From the NCBI RefSeq assembly GCF_000023945.1, contig NC_013158.1, forward strand, positions 620,001 to 684,000: DNA of 64,000 bases. The letters run 5' to 3'. Each line of letters starts with the position of its first letter. Position 1 is the stretch's first letter. A program made the position numbers and the translations under genes. Positions 42,583 through 51,713 of this stretch are shown piece after piece. This stretch comes from Halorhabdus utahensis DSM 12940. Its GTDB lineage: Archaea > Halobacteriota > Halobacteria > Halobacteriales > Haloarculaceae. Below the pieces are notes generated by a model. It ran no database searches and was not told where the DNA came from. It saw nothing but the letters and a program-made list of their open reading frames with translations.

Positions 42583-43137
42583 TCAGACGTCACGGCAATC
42601 GGTACAGAGGAGCTGCCCGTTGAACGAGATGAGGTCGCTCGTCAGCGCGCCGCATCGTTCACAGATGCCCTGGTTGGAGTAGCCGGCGTCAGTTTCGTTC
42701 GTGGCTTCGGTTCGAGCAGGTTCGAGATTGCTGCCGTCGGGCTGTGCATCTCGATTAAGTGCCACGGAGCGGACCAGGTCATCCTTGGTGATGACGCCGG
42801 CGACCTCATCGCGTTCGTCGAGGACGACCAAAAGCGAGACCGAGTTCGAAAGCAACTGGTCGGCCGCCGATTCGACGTGGTCGTCGACGTCGATCCGCGG
42901 AACCATCGACTCCATCGCGTCGCTGACGGTCTCGGCCGTCGGATCCTCGACCTCGAGCATCTGATCGAGGACGTCCTCACTCGAGACTGTTCCGACCGGC
43001 TCGTTGCCCCGTAACACGACCGCACCGTCGGCGCGTTCGTCCCGAAGCAGACGGCCAGCCTCCACCAGGCCGTCGGACTCACTGACGCCGACGTAGTCTC
43101 TCCGCATCACCTCCCGCACGTTGGTCGATCCGTTCAT
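42583..43137 (-). CDS. CBS-pair protein with C-terminal zinc ribbon
   Basis: 184 residues. Two CBS motifs (about residues 5-60, VREVMRRDYVGVSESDGLVE; and 70-125, VSDAMESMVPRIDVDD with DEVAGVITKDDLVRSV) form an adenosyl-ligand-binding Bateman module. The C-terminus has a ribbon, ICERCGALTSDLISFNGQ then LLCTDC. Such fusions are common haloarchaeal regulators. The target is unknown. The zinc end may contact RNA, DNA or a partner. Confidence 0.9.
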   Translation of the reverse strand: MNGSTNVREVMRRDYVGVSESDGLVEAGRLLRDERADGAVVLRGNEPVGTVSSEDVLDQMLEVEDPTAETVSDAMESMVPRIDVDDHVESAADQLLSNSVSLLVVLDERDEVAGVITKDDLVRSVALNRDAQPDGSNLEPARTEATNETDAGYSNQGICERCGALTSDLISFNGQLLCTDCRDV

Positions 43138-43313
43138 ACCTCGTACTTTGCTACGTTGACTCTAAAAGATACCTACGCCACGTTTAAGTCCGGAGAGTCC
43201 CTATGCGTGAGGGTGACAACCATGCGGGTTCGGTGGGGCAAGAGCCGATAGCAGCCCAACTGCCGTGCGCACAAAATCGAACTGGTTTTCGAGCGAATAA
43301 GGGACTCCGCAAA

Positions 43314-43610
43314 TCAGGCGTGATCTCGTTCCAAAGGCCAGTAACCGGCCTCACGCATCGCCGCACCGACAGCCGTGTGGAACGCCGGGAAATCGTCGAA
43401 CTCGGCGTCATCAACGTGCTCGAAGATGTCACCGACGCTCACGACCTGTTCGTGGTCGATCCGTACCGGGTGATCGCCATACGTTTCGACGAACGCCCCG
43501 GTCGAAACGGGAAAGTCCTCGGCGTCGAGTTTCTTCGCGACGATCGCCTGTCCGTACTTGCGCCGTCCTTCGCTTCCCTCGTCGCTGTCGGGGTCGTGGG
43601 GCCAGTCCAT
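43314..43610 (-). CDS. DUF5785 family protein
   Basis: A 98-residue haloarchaeal protein. MDWPHDPDSDEGSEGRRKYG at the N-terminus, HPVRIDHEQVVSVGDIFEHV in the middle and AAMREAGYWP near the C-terminus match DUF5785 as I recall it. Unknown function; soluble and acidic. ATG 43610 was chosen over an in-frame start 15 codons upstream because the family begins with MDWPHDPD. Confidence 0.82.
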   Translation of the reverse strand: MDWPHDPDSDEGSEGRRKYGQAIVAKKLDAEDFPVSTGAFVETYGDHPVRIDHEQVVSVGDIFEHVDDAEFDDFPAFHTAVGAAMREAGYWPLERDHA

Positions 43611-43770
43611 ACGGGTTTCTGGAGCGGTTCGGACAAAAGGATTGTGTGGGTCCATGGACTCGTCCGAAACAGGCGATAGTTTTTTGGTATCGTGTTCTGA
43701 GCATTAGATGTATCGTATCGATCGAACGTCCAAGAGGGGGAAACACCACGACAAAATGGGGGACATATGA

Positions 43771-43920
43771 ATGGAGTCACCGGGTAACTCGTCGGGGAAA
43801 GACCGACCGCGAATCGACGCCGAGCATACGGACGAACAGCTGTATATCATCTACGATCGGGTGAACTTCGACGCCTGGATCCAGTCGGACTACCACGTTG
43901 ATCGGACCGGGTGGCGATAA
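43771..43920 (+). CDS. DUF7331-like microprotein
   Basis: 49 residues. The core is HTDEQLYIIYDRVNFDAWIQ followed by SDYHVD, which resembles small haloarchaeal proteins (recalled as DUF7331) with a YDxxNxxAWIxSD pattern. No membrane segment. It is upstream of the DUF420 gene on the same strand, separated by about 96 bp. Function unknown. Confidence 0.65.
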   Translation: MESPGNSSGKDRPRIDAEHTDEQLYIIYDRVNFDAWIQSDYHVDRTGWR

Positions 43921-44016
43921 GTTCGACCATCGCATTCGTCGACTGTACCGACATGCACCTGGTCGTCGAGGCTGTCGACCGTAACCATCGTGGAGTTGCA
44001 ACACCGAGTGACGAGT

Positions 44017-44571
44017 ATGCGATCGATCGTCCGCAGACGGACCGTCGAATTGACCGTCGTTCTCACAGTGGGATCGCTGGCACTGATTTTCGGCGTGGTG
44101 GGTGGAGTGGTCCCATCGTCGTGGCTGCCACATACTGCCGCTGTCGACGTGTTGGCGCACGTAAACGCCGTACTGAGTGTCCTCGCACTGGTGTCGATCG
44201 GAGCTGGAGTGCTCGCGGTCCGCCGGGGGGATATCGACGCGCACCGTCGACGGATGGGGGCCGCGTTCGCGCTGTTCGTCGCCTTTCTCGCCAGCTACCT
44301 CTATCGGATCACCGTCGCGGGTACGCAACCGTTTACCGGGCCAGGAGTGCTCGAACCGGTGTATCTGGTCATCCTGGCGGTTCACGTCACGCTCGCGATC
44401 GTCTGTCTGCCACTGCTTTACTACGTGCTATTGCTGGCCGCCGCGTACGACCGACGCGAGCTTCCGGAGACCTCCCACCCCCGCATCGGACGGATCGCCG
44501 CGCCGCTTTGGGCAATCTCGTTCACACTTGGACTGGTCGTCTACGTGGTCCTGTACATAGCCCCGTGGTGA
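44017..44571 (+). CDS. DUF420 membrane protein
   Basis: 184 residues, five hydrophobic helices. DVLAHVNAVLSVLALVSIG and RRGDIDAHRRRMGAAFALF (about residues 70-90) carry the conserved histidines of DUF420, a family related to heme/cytochrome-oxidase-associated membrane proteins. AVHVTLAIVCLPLLYYVLLL adds another histidine. It may act in terminal oxidase assembly, but no oxidase genes are nearby. ATG 44017 is preferred; a GTG at 43990 would extend by nine residues. Confidence 0.85.
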   Translation: MRSIVRRRTVELTVVLTVGSLALIFGVVGGVVPSSWLPHTAAVDVLAHVNAVLSVLALVSIGAGVLAVRRGDIDAHRRRMGAAFALFVAFLASYLYRITVAGTQPFTGPGVLEPVYLVILAVHVTLAIVCLPLLYYVLLLAAAYDRRELPETSHPRIGRIAAPLWAISFTLGLVVYVVLYIAPW

Positions 44572-44610
44572 CGCGCTCCAGAACAAGCCGCGAAAGAGTT
44601 ACCAACCCGC

Positions 44611-46038
44611 TCAGTCCTCAGCCACGCTCGCCCCGTCGATGACGGGACGGGCGATCTCCCGATCGGTCGCCTCGCCGTCGATGTCGTAGGGATACTCACC
44701 GGTGACACACCCAAGACAGAGGTCGTCGCGGTCGGTCCCGAGTGTCTCGGAGATGGCGTCGATCGAGAGGTACGAGAGGCTGTCGGCACCGATCGTCTCA
44801 CGGATCTCTTCGACCGAGCGGTCGCCGGCGATCAACTCATCCCGGGAGGCCATATCGATCCCCATGTAACAGGGAGCGACGATCGGCGGCGACCCGATCC
44901 GGAGGTGGATCTCCTCGGCTCCGGCGTCACGGAGCAGATCGATCAGCTGTGTCGAGGTCGTCCCGCGGACGATCGAGTCGTCGATGAGCGTGACGCTTTT
45001 GCCCTCGATCGTGTTCCTGATCGGGTTGAGCTTCAGCCGGACGGCGCGTTCACGCTCGTCCTGCGTCGGCATGATGAAGGTGCGGCCGACATACCGGTTT
45101 TTCATCAGTCCTTCGGCGAACTCGACATCCTCGGCGGCCGCCGCATACCCGGAGGCGAAGGCACGCCCGGAGTCCGGGACGGGCAAGACGACGTCGGTGT
45201 CGATACCCGATTCGTCGTAGAGCTTCCGCCCGAGTTCCCGCCGGGTGTCGTAGACGAGTTGACCGTCGATATCCGAGTCCGGGCGGGCGAAGTAGACGTG
45301 TTCGAAAAAGCAGTGGGCCGTCCGGTCGTGCTCGACGAGTTGATACGTGTCATAGCCCTCGCCGTCGGGCTGGAGGACGACCAGTTCACCGGGTCGGACG
45401 TCCCGGATGACCTCGCCGTCGAGCGTGTCGATCGCGGCCGACTCGGACGCGAGGACGTAGCCGTCCTCGAGTTCGCCGATACAAAGCGGCCGGTTGCCCT
45501 CCGGATCCCGAACCCCGAGGACAGTGTCGTCGTGGGTGATCGTCAGCGAATACGAACCGTGGATGCGTTTCATCGTCCGTTTGACAGCCCGGACGAGATC
45601 AGCTTCGAGCAGGTTCCGGGCGAGGTCGTGGGCGATGACCTCCGTATCGCCGTCGGAGGTAAAGGCGTGGCCGAGGTTCGCGAGTTCGTCTCTGACGTCG
45701 TCGGCGTTGACGAGGTTGCCGTTGTGACTCAACGCGAGCGAGCCACTCTTGAAGGAGACGGTAAACGGCTGGGCACAACTCGAGTCGACGCTGCCGGCGG
45801 TCGGATACCGAACGTGACCGATACCGACCGCCCCGGTGAGATCGTCGATATCGCCGGAATCGAAGACGTCACCGACCAGCCCCATGCCGATGTGACTGTG
45901 CTGCTGGAAGCCGTCGTGGGTCACGATCCCCGCGGATTCCTGGCCGCGGTGCTGGAGCGCGTAGAGGGAATAATACAGCGGACGAGCGGCCTCACGATCC
46001 TGTAGCGAAATGCCGACCACACCGCACTTTTCGTCCAT
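44611..46038 (-). CDS. purF: Amidophosphoribosyltransferase
   Basis: 475 residues, first committed step of purine synthesis (PRPP plus glutamine to phosphoribosylamine). MDEKCGVVGISL shows the Ntn-hydrolase nucleophile Cys5 after a 4-residue propeptide. LQHRGQESAGIVTHDGF and GIGHVRYPTAGSV are glutaminase motifs, and VTLIDDSIVRGTTSTQLIDL (about residues 348-367) the PRPP loop. It lacks the cysteines of the Fe-S Bacillus enzyme at the usual C-terminal sites, except DDLCLGCVTGEYP, so a cluster is uncertain. It is downstream of rpl37e (9 bp). Confidence 0.95.
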   Translation of the reverse strand: MDEKCGVVGISLQDREAARPLYYSLYALQHRGQESAGIVTHDGFQQHSHIGMGLVGDVFDSGDIDDLTGAVGIGHVRYPTAGSVDSSCAQPFTVSFKSGSLALSHNGNLVNADDVRDELANLGHAFTSDGDTEVIAHDLARNLLEADLVRAVKRTMKRIHGSYSLTITHDDTVLGVRDPEGNRPLCIGELEDGYVLASESAAIDTLDGEVIRDVRPGELVVLQPDGEGYDTYQLVEHDRTAHCFFEHVYFARPDSDIDGQLVYDTRRELGRKLYDESGIDTDVVLPVPDSGRAFASGYAAAAEDVEFAEGLMKNRYVGRTFIMPTQDERERAVRLKLNPIRNTIEGKSVTLIDDSIVRGTTSTQLIDLLRDAGAEEIHLRIGSPPIVAPCYMGIDMASRDELIAGDRSVEEIRETIGADSLSYLSIDAISETLGTDRDDLCLGCVTGEYPYDIDGEATDREIARPVIDGASVAED

Positions 46039-46046
46039 CGATCGGG

Positions 46047-46220
46047 TTATTCGCCGGCCTTCTCTTGCCAGGCGTAGTCACGCCGCTTGGCGGACTTCCC
46101 GAAGCCACACGACGCACAGACGCCTTTCGTGGCGTGATAGGACTTCTCGCCGCACCGTCGACACTTGACATGTGTCGTCTTGTTCTTCTTGCCCTGGCTC
46201 GGAGTTCCTTTCCCGGTCAT
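46047..46220 (-). CDS. rpl37e: 50S ribosomal protein L37e
   Basis: A 57-residue zinc-binding large-subunit protein. [20 protein letters not shown] start, the CRRCG (20-24) and CASCG (35-39) knuckles, and the basic RRDYAWQEK tail are diagnostic. Its start overlaps the Lsm stop by 4 bp and purF follows at 9 bp. The Lsm-L37e-PurF order is a conserved haloarchaeal operon. Confidence 0.96.
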   Translation of the reverse strand: MTGKGTPSQGKKNKTTHVKCRRCGEKSYHATKGVCASCGFGKSAKRRDYAWQEKAGE

Positions 46221-46402
46221 AGGTGTATCGATACGACGTTGTCGCCGCGTATAATCGTTGTGTCTTCGCCCGCCGACAGCACCAGATTCAGGTGCTGATC
46301 GTAGCCAGTGAGTTCGCCTTCCAGAACCTCGCCGCCTTTCAGATCGACCGTAACCGTCGACCCGACAGTCTCTTCGAGAACGTCACGTGGTTGACCACTC
46401 AT
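46217..46402 (-). CDS. lsm: Sm-like (Lsm) RNA-binding protein
   Basis: A 61-residue archaeal Lsm protein, shorter than most and forming presumably a heptameric ring that binds U-rich RNA. Sm1 is [21 protein letters not shown] (glycine and Asp conserved), and Sm2 is [14 protein letters not shown] 46402 gives [13 protein letters not shown], the family start. Coupled to rpl37e by ATGA. Confidence 0.94.
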   Translation of the reverse strand: MSGQPRDVLEETVGSTVTVDLKGGEVLEGELTGYDQHLNLVLSAGEDTTIIRGDNVVSIHL

Positions 46403-46466
46403 ACGGATACGAGACGGCGGTAGTCTGATAAACGTGTCGGCTTTCGAAACGACCTCTCGCTGGTGA

Positions 46467-47546
46467 CTAGGCCCTCGACTCAGTGTCGAATTCGACGCCG
46501 AAGGGCGCAAGCGACTCGGCGGCGACGGCGAAGGCCCCGAGGAGGGTGGCCGCGTTCGTCAGGTCCGCGGTGTCGATCACTTCGACGGGCGTGTGCATGT
46601 AGCGGTTCGGCAGCCCCAGGTTCACCGACGGGACGCCCCCACGCTGGGTGTAGAACGCGTCGGCGTCAGTTCCGGTCCGGATGCCCGTCGCTTCGAGCTG
46701 GACGTCGACGTTCTCCTCGTCGGCCACGGAGCGAAGTGACTCGACAAGCTGCGGGTGGTTCGCGCTCCCGCGAGCGACGACCGGGCCGGCCCCTAATTCG
46801 ACGCCGTTCGATCGTTTTCCCGGCACGTCGGGCGTATCAGTCGCGTGCGTGACGTCCACCGCCACCACGGCGTCGGGATCGAGATCGAACCCGACCATCT
46901 TCGCGCCCTGGAGTCCGAGTTCCTCCTGGACGGTGCTGACGGCGTAGACCGTCGCCGAGGCGTCGGCGTCGCTTGCCGTTCGGAGCGCTTCGGCGGCCGT
47001 CCAGATCCCCACGCGGTTGTCCATGCCGCGGGCCGACAGCCGCGTCCCCGCGAGCGATTCGAGGCCCGAGGCAAATGTCACTGGATCGCCGATCTCGACG
47101 CGCTCGCGAGCGGACTCGCCGTCGGAGACGCCGATGTCGACGTGTTGTTCGGCTACGTCGTCGATACTGTCGTCCTCACGATCACGCAGGTGGATCGCCG
47201 TCTGGCCGACGACGCCGGAGACAGGTCCCGCATCGGTGTGAACAGTGACGTGTTGGCCGCGAGTGACCGTCCGATCCGACCCGCCGATCCGGGACAGTTC
47301 GATGAATCCATCGTCCGTGATGTCCCGGACCATGAATCCGATCTCGTCACCGTGGCCGGCGATCGCGATCTCGCGATCCCCGTCGCCCTCGTGGACCGCG
47401 ACGGCGTTGCCGTAGTCATCAGTCCTGACGTTGTCGGCGAACTGTGAGACGTACTCGATCCAGACGCGCTGGCCGGGCGTTTCAAAGCCCGATGGGCTGG
47501 CAGTGTCGAGGAGCGATTCGAGAAAGTCCCGCTGTGGGTCGTCCAT
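46467..47546 (-). CDS. M42-family aminopeptidase (TET/FrvX-like)
   Basis: A 359-residue dinuclear metallopeptidase of the kind that forms large TET dodecamers. SPSGFETPGQRVWIEYV start, IAGHGDEIGFMVRDITDDGF (first metal His, about residue 66), ARGMDNRVGIWTAAEAL (bridging Asp, about 172), TVQEELGLQGAKMVGFD (catalytic EE, about 209) and YMHTPVEVIDTADL (last metal His, about 318) are intact. Cleaves short peptides in protein turnover. Monocistronic. Confidence 0.93.
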   Translation of the reverse strand: MDDPQRDFLESLLDTASPSGFETPGQRVWIEYVSQFADNVRTDDYGNAVAVHEGDGDREIAIAGHGDEIGFMVRDITDDGFIELSRIGGSDRTVTRGQHVTVHTDAGPVSGVVGQTAIHLRDREDDSIDDVAEQHVDIGVSDGESARERVEIGDPVTFASGLESLAGTRLSARGMDNRVGIWTAAEALRTASDADASATVYAVSTVQEELGLQGAKMVGFDLDPDAVVAVDVTHATDTPDVPGKRSNGVELGAGPVVARGSANHPQLVESLRSVADEENVDVQLEATGIRTGTDADAFYTQRGGVPSVNLGLPNRYMHTPVEVIDTADLTNAATLLGAFAVAAESLAPFGVEFDTESRA

Positions 47547-47627
47547 GCGACCATTCGGGGTGGCCCCACCAAGAAAACCTCGCCTGCCCGGCGGAACTTC
47601 TTTGGGAGCACTCGTCGAGCCCCCTGT

Positions 47628-47861
47628 ATGGACGAGTTCACGTTCATGGAACTACATTTCGAGGACGGGTCGATCCCCGCCGGAAGCGAGTACGAGGGAG
47701 GTAGTAACCGCGGTGAACTGAACGGGACGGACGAAAACGACGAGTCAGGTGGCGCGGGCCTCGGCATTCCACTCCTGGGACTTGCCGTCCTGGCCATCGG
47801 GATTGCTCTTGCCCGAAAACTGCTTGCCGGCGACGGCGAAGATATCGAAATCGAAGCCTGA
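47628..47861 (+). CDS. Small single-pass membrane protein
   Basis: 77 residues: an acidic, glycine-rich N-terminal half (FMELHFEDGSIPAGSEYEGG) and a C-terminal transmembrane helix (GIPLLGLAVLAIGIALARKL), with an acidic end. No family recognised. It is divergent from the M42 peptidase and convergent with the YeeE permease. Confidence 0.65.
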   Translation: MDEFTFMELHFEDGSIPAGSEYEGGSNRGELNGTDENDESGGAGLGIPLLGLAVLAIGIALARKLLAGDGEDIEIEA

Positions 47862-47888
47862 CTTGTGAGGACCGGGCGAACAGCCGTG

Positions 47889-49031
47889 CTATCCCCGGGC
47901 ACGAAAAAGCAATCGGGTACTGGCGTACGCACCGAGGACGATGCCGGTTCCGGCGACGATCCCGTGGATGCTCAGTGATGCCAGGCCGGTGTAGAGGTTC
48001 GTCACGTTACAGCCGGGGGCGAGGGTTGCGCCGACGCCCATCAGGATGCCGCCAGCGACGGGCGTGACGCCAGCCGAGCGCGACGGCGGCGTGAACTCGA
48101 AGTCGCCACCGGCGAGTGCCGCGAGAAAGGCACCCAGGAGAAATCCGGCAATGACGCCCATCCCCGGCGAGATGCTGCCGGAATAGGCGGCCGCGAAGCC
48201 GGGGACAGTTTCCAGCAGGTCGGTACTGATCGCCCCGAACCCGAACGCAACCCAGTCCTCGAGTGGGCCCGAAACGGTCCAGACGCTCGACACGCCGATC
48301 CAGAGTGTCGCCGTGAGCGCGATGCCGATCCCGCAGGTCCGGGGATCCCACGGTCGGCGAAGCGCGCGGGCGACATCGATCCCCGACGTTCGCGCACCGA
48401 CGTACTGGCGCGTGCCTGCAACGAGGCCCGCCAATCCAACGCGTACGGATTCGCGAAGCCCGTTGATCCGCCCCTCGTCTTCGTCGATCGGCCCGTCGAA
48501 TCGGCGCGTCGTCGATCCAGCGACCCCAGCGTACGCGAGCACGACGACGCCGACGAATGCGACCGCCACGAGCGGTGCGGGGACGGGAGCGGCGAAGGCA
48601 GTCCCGCCAGTTCCGAGCCACAGCGGCGTGAAATAGAACTCCGCCAGCCAAGGGTGGGCCAGTCCGGTGAGGAAGAATCCCACGAGGATGCCCACCAGCA
48701 CGAGCGCGTACTGGCCGCTGCCGCTGGCGACGCGCCAGAGCGTGCTCGTCAGGCAGGCACCCGCAAGGATCATCCCGACGCCGAAGATAGCGCCGCCGAT
48801 CAGCCCAGAGAACCCCCACGAGGGGAGCCAGAACCCGGCTTTGCCGCCCAAAAGATACGCACCACTCCAGGAAAGCGTCGTCAGCAGCGTGGCGAGCAGG
48901 ATGCCGCCGCCGACCCGAGACGATCGAAACAGAAAGAAATCCGACAGCGCGCTCGCATAGCAGAGCCGCCCTTTCTGAAAGAAGACGCCGAATCCGACGC
49001 CCGCCACCAGCGCGAGGACGAGTTCACTCAT
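47889..49031 (-). CDS. YeeE/YedE (DUF395) sulfur-compound permease
   Basis: 380 residues with about nine helices. Conserved cysteines for thiosulfate-type transport are visible in FFQKGRLCYASALSDFFLFR, MILAGACLTSTLWR and ATLAPGCNVTNLYTGLAS, as in the YeeE structure. A cytosolic loop (about residues 175-205) carries RRFDGPIDEDEGR. The gene begins 8 bp inside the upstream cupredoxin gene, so translation is coupled. The substrate could be thiosulfate or another sulfur compound. No sulfurtransferase is adjacent. Confidence 0.88.
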   Translation of the reverse strand: MSELVLALVAGVGFGVFFQKGRLCYASALSDFFLFRSSRVGGGILLATLLTTLSWSGAYLLGGKAGFWLPSWGFSGLIGGAIFGVGMILAGACLTSTLWRVASGSGQYALVLVGILVGFFLTGLAHPWLAEFYFTPLWLGTGGTAFAAPVPAPLVAVAFVGVVVLAYAGVAGSTTRRFDGPIDEDEGRINGLRESVRVGLAGLVAGTRQYVGARTSGIDVARALRRPWDPRTCGIGIALTATLWIGVSSVWTVSGPLEDWVAFGFGAISTDLLETVPGFAAAYSGSISPGMGVIAGFLLGAFLAALAGGDFEFTPPSRSAGVTPVAGGILMGVGATLAPGCNVTNLYTGLASLSIHGIVAGTGIVLGAYASTRLLFRARG

Positions 49032-49440
49032 TGGACTCGTCGAGGCTACACCCACCCAGCATATCCGCGGGCACGGCTTCGAGTTTGAAAGGGCCCATGG
49101 TCCCGTTGCACTCGATCGCATAGTCGCCCGGTTTCTCCGGGACAGCCACCGTCCGGCTGACGGTCTCGCCCGCCGGCACGCGAACATCGAAGTCGCCGAA
49201 GTCCCCCCGCAAAACGTGTTCTCGGTCGTCGTGGTTCTCGAACACGACGGTCACTTCGTGGCCCGCAGCAGCCTCCCACGAACGCGGGGAAAACGCCCCG
49301 TCGCGAATCGTGACGGTCGTCCGATGGTCGCGGTCGGTGCCCGTCGATTCGTCCTCTCCCGACGCGTCGAGACAGCCACTCAACGCCGATCCGACCCCCA
49401 CCGCCATGCCCCCGAGGAAACAACGTCGATTCAGTGCCAT
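49024..49440 (-). CDS. Cupredoxin-like Tat lipoprotein
   Basis: 138 residues. MALNRRCFLGGMAVGVGSAL gives the Tat RR motif and LSGC (about residues 20-23) the lipobox. The mature domain is a cupredoxin fold: TVTIRDGAFSPRSWEAAAGH, VTVVFENHDDREHVLRG (His ligand) and GDYAIECNGTMGPFKLEAV (Cys, then Met-like ligand pattern), so it probably binds copper and faces outward. It overlaps the YeeE permease gene by 8 bp; the two may act together in sulfur or copper handling. Confidence 0.85.
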   Translation of the reverse strand: MALNRRCFLGGMAVGVGSALSGCLDASGEDESTGTDRDHRTTVTIRDGAFSPRSWEAAAGHEVTVVFENHDDREHVLRGDFGDFDVRVPAGETVSRTVAVPEKPGDYAIECNGTMGPFKLEAVPADMLGGCSLDESNE

Positions 49441-49685
49441 CCTCTAACAGGACAATATTGCCTGTACCGGACTATAACCGTTACGACGGCTGCCCAGGTG
49501 GCGGTTGGTTAACGGTTCGCGATTGCGAACAGCAAGAAAGGGGCCGCGCCCGCAAGGATCCCCGGCGTCCGCGGCTCTGCCGCGTGGCTCGGGGACCCTC
49601 TGGCTCTCACATCCCATTCCTGCGAAACTAAACACTAGTGCTGCCCGAGGGGAAGCCCTATCTTCGGCGACCGGCTACCGACCGT

Positions 49686-50633
49686 ATGAATCTGTTCGAA
49701 AGTGCCCGGGCCCTCAGGGAGGCATCGGGAACGGGCCCGATCGACTGGGAGGCGGCCGGCGACGCGGCGACTGCTGCGACTGATCCCGGGTCGGTATCCC
49801 TGACGGCGGCCGAAGAAGAGGCCTACGCGGCCGACGTTCGGGCAGCCAGAGACGCGGTCACTGCGGCGACGAACGCCGCCTTCGAGTTACCCGAGTCGGT
49901 CACGATCCTGAACCGCAACCACTGGATCGAGGCGAACGTCGGGACCTTCGAGCGCGTGATGGAACCGATCGAAATCCACGCAGCGGAAATCCCGGGCATC
50001 GCCCGCACAATAAACACCGGGACGATGGCGGTCATGCTCGCCTTTCTCGGACGGAACGTCCTCGGGCAGTACGACCCCGTCTTGCTCGGTGAGGACCCCC
50101 ACGAACTGTACTTCGTCCACCCCAACATCGTCGAAATCGCCGACCAGCTGAACGTCCCACTCGCCCGGTTCCGGCGCTGGATCGCGTTCCACGAAGTGAC
50201 CCACGCCGCGGAGTTCGGGGCCGCACCGTGGCTGTCGACCTACCTCGAAACACGCGTCGAGGAAACTGTGGGGGACCTCGCCGACGGTCAAATTGATCGC
50301 GACGCCTTCGCCGAACTCAACACGGCGATGACGGCCGTCGAAGGGTACGCCGAACTCGTGATGGACGACGCGTTCGATCGGCCCTACCAGGATCTCCGGG
50401 ACGCACTCGACCGCCGGCGGAACAACCGTGGCCTGGTCGCCGGGCTCATCCAGCGACTGCTCGGGCTGGGCCTGAAGCGCCAGCAATACGAGCGCGGGAA
50501 GGCCTTCTTCGAGGCCGTCGCGGCCGAGAGAGGGATCGATGGCGCTCACGCCGTCTGGGAGCAACCGGAGAATCTCCCCACCGACGACGAACTCGATACG
50601 CCCACCCGGTGGCTCGATCGTGTCGATCCGTAA
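49686..50633 (+). CDS. DUF2342-type zinc-dependent metalloprotease
   Basis: A 315-residue protein of the zincin-like DUF2342 family, sometimes called F420 biosynthesis associated. The zinc motif FHEVTHAAEF (HExxH, about residues 176-185) and a downstream VEGYAELVMDDAF glutamate helix (about 218) are present. N-terminal NRNHWIEANVGTF and VHPNIVEIADQL segments match. Function not known. ATG 49686 follows a short AT-poor gap and fits the family start. Confidence 0.88.
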   Translation: MNLFESARALREASGTGPIDWEAAGDAATAATDPGSVSLTAAEEEAYAADVRAARDAVTAATNAAFELPESVTILNRNHWIEANVGTFERVMEPIEIHAAEIPGIARTINTGTMAVMLAFLGRNVLGQYDPVLLGEDPHELYFVHPNIVEIADQLNVPLARFRRWIAFHEVTHAAEFGAAPWLSTYLETRVEETVGDLADGQIDRDAFAELNTAMTAVEGYAELVMDDAFDRPYQDLRDALDRRRNNRGLVAGLIQRLLGLGLKRQQYERGKAFFEAVAAERGIDGAHAVWEQPENLPTDDELDTPTRWLDRVDP

Positions 50634-50656
50634 CCGGTGATCGGTGCGGCCACCAG

Positions 50657-51202
50657 TCAGTAAAAGCCCCGACCGACGTTCTCGTCGATCAAGTCCTCGA
50701 GTTCGGCGTCGAGCAGCTCCTCGGCCTCCTCAAAGGTGTCCGTGAGGTCGTCCATCGCGTCGGGGCGGCCGTCGGCGTCGAACTCCATCGGGCCGTAGGC
50801 CGGGCTGTCCAGGGCGTCCATCAGGTCCTCGAACAACGCATCAGGGGAGGTCGATGACTGGGCGTGTTCCTGAACGACTGCCTCCAGTTGGTTCGCCTTC
50901 TCTCTGGCCTCGCGCTGGTCTTCGACCGGCTGCTGGACGCCGAAGCGGCCGGCCCCCTTCTCGGGGAACAGCGGCTCGATCTCGTCGTCAAGGTTGCGGG
51001 CGACTTCCGCGCCGACGCCCTGGACCTCGAAGGGGTTCTTCGCGTAGGTCTTGAGCTGATAGACGCCCACCGAGGGGTGGCCCAGGTAGAGGTCCTCGCC
51101 GATTCCGGTGGCGCGATCACCACCGACGGCGCGCCATCCATCCGGGTCACGGTCGTTCTCAACCACGTCCGCGAGGATGTCCTGCCAGTCTCGAACGCGC
51201 AT
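50657..51202 (-). CDS. Conserved haloarchaeal protein of unknown function
   Basis: 181 residues. MRVRDWQDILADVVENDRDP, DLYLGHPSVGVYQLKTYAKN (about residues 38-57) and a C-terminal helical region rich in Glu and Asp (TFEEAEELLDAELEDLIDEN) form the pattern of a protein found widely in haloarchaea. No catalytic motif recognised. Convergent with the DUF2342 gene. Confidence 0.78.
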   Translation of the reverse strand: MRVRDWQDILADVVENDRDPDGWRAVGGDRATGIGEDLYLGHPSVGVYQLKTYAKNPFEVQGVGAEVARNLDDEIEPLFPEKGAGRFGVQQPVEDQREAREKANQLEAVVQEHAQSSTSPDALFEDLMDALDSPAYGPMEFDADGRPDAMDDLTDTFEEAEELLDAELEDLIDENVGRGFY

Positions 51203-51317
51203 AGGGATGGATAGTCGATCGGGCAGAATGAACGTGACGGTCCACGCGATGGAACTGCCACCACGGGAGCGGCGTCCGAGGGGGTCGTTGCCGTCTCAGT
51301 CTCGGCTGGCCCACCGA

Positions 51318-51713
51318 TCAGTCGGCGGCTTTCGGCCCCTCGTCGGCTGCCGGGAGGTCGCGGGTCGCGACAATGTCGACATCGGTGTCACAGACGTTTT
51401 CGACGATCACGTCACCGAGTTCGACCGGGGCCTGGACTTCGACGGCAGCGATCTCACGCATGGCAGCTTCCAGCTCCGGTTTGGGCATCGGCTCGGCGGA
51501 TTTGACGGGCACTCGTGGGAGGACGCCACCCGCGACGCGTGCCGTCGTCGGGAGGATCCGCGTCGGGTTCCGGTACTCCTCTTTGGCGTATTCCTTGCCT
51601 CTGGGGCAGGTGAAGCCCTCGATCGACTGGATCTCCCCACCCTCGACCTCGATGGAGACGTCACAGCCGACCGGGCAGGCGATACAGGTTATCTCGACGG
51701 TTTCAGGGCTCAT
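51318..51713 (-). CDS. DUF1667 protein, third member of a GlpA-like trio
   Basis: 131 residues. ITCIACPVGCDVSIEVEGGE (residues 8-27) with CIACPVGC and then GFTCPRGKEYA give a four-cysteine site that could hold an Fe-S cluster. PTRILPTTARVAGGVLPRVP and KSAEPMPKPELEAAMREIAA complete DUF1667. It directly abuts the FAD oxidoreductase stop. The set glycerol-3-phosphate dehydrogenase-like, FAD/NAD oxidoreductase, DUF1667 recurs in Clostridia and Thermotogales (recalled). Confidence 0.9.
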   Translation of the reverse strand: MSPETVEITCIACPVGCDVSIEVEGGEIQSIEGFTCPRGKEYAKEEYRNPTRILPTTARVAGGVLPRVPVKSAEPMPKPELEAAMREIAAVEVQAPVELGDVIVENVCDTDVDIVATRDLPAADEGPKAAD

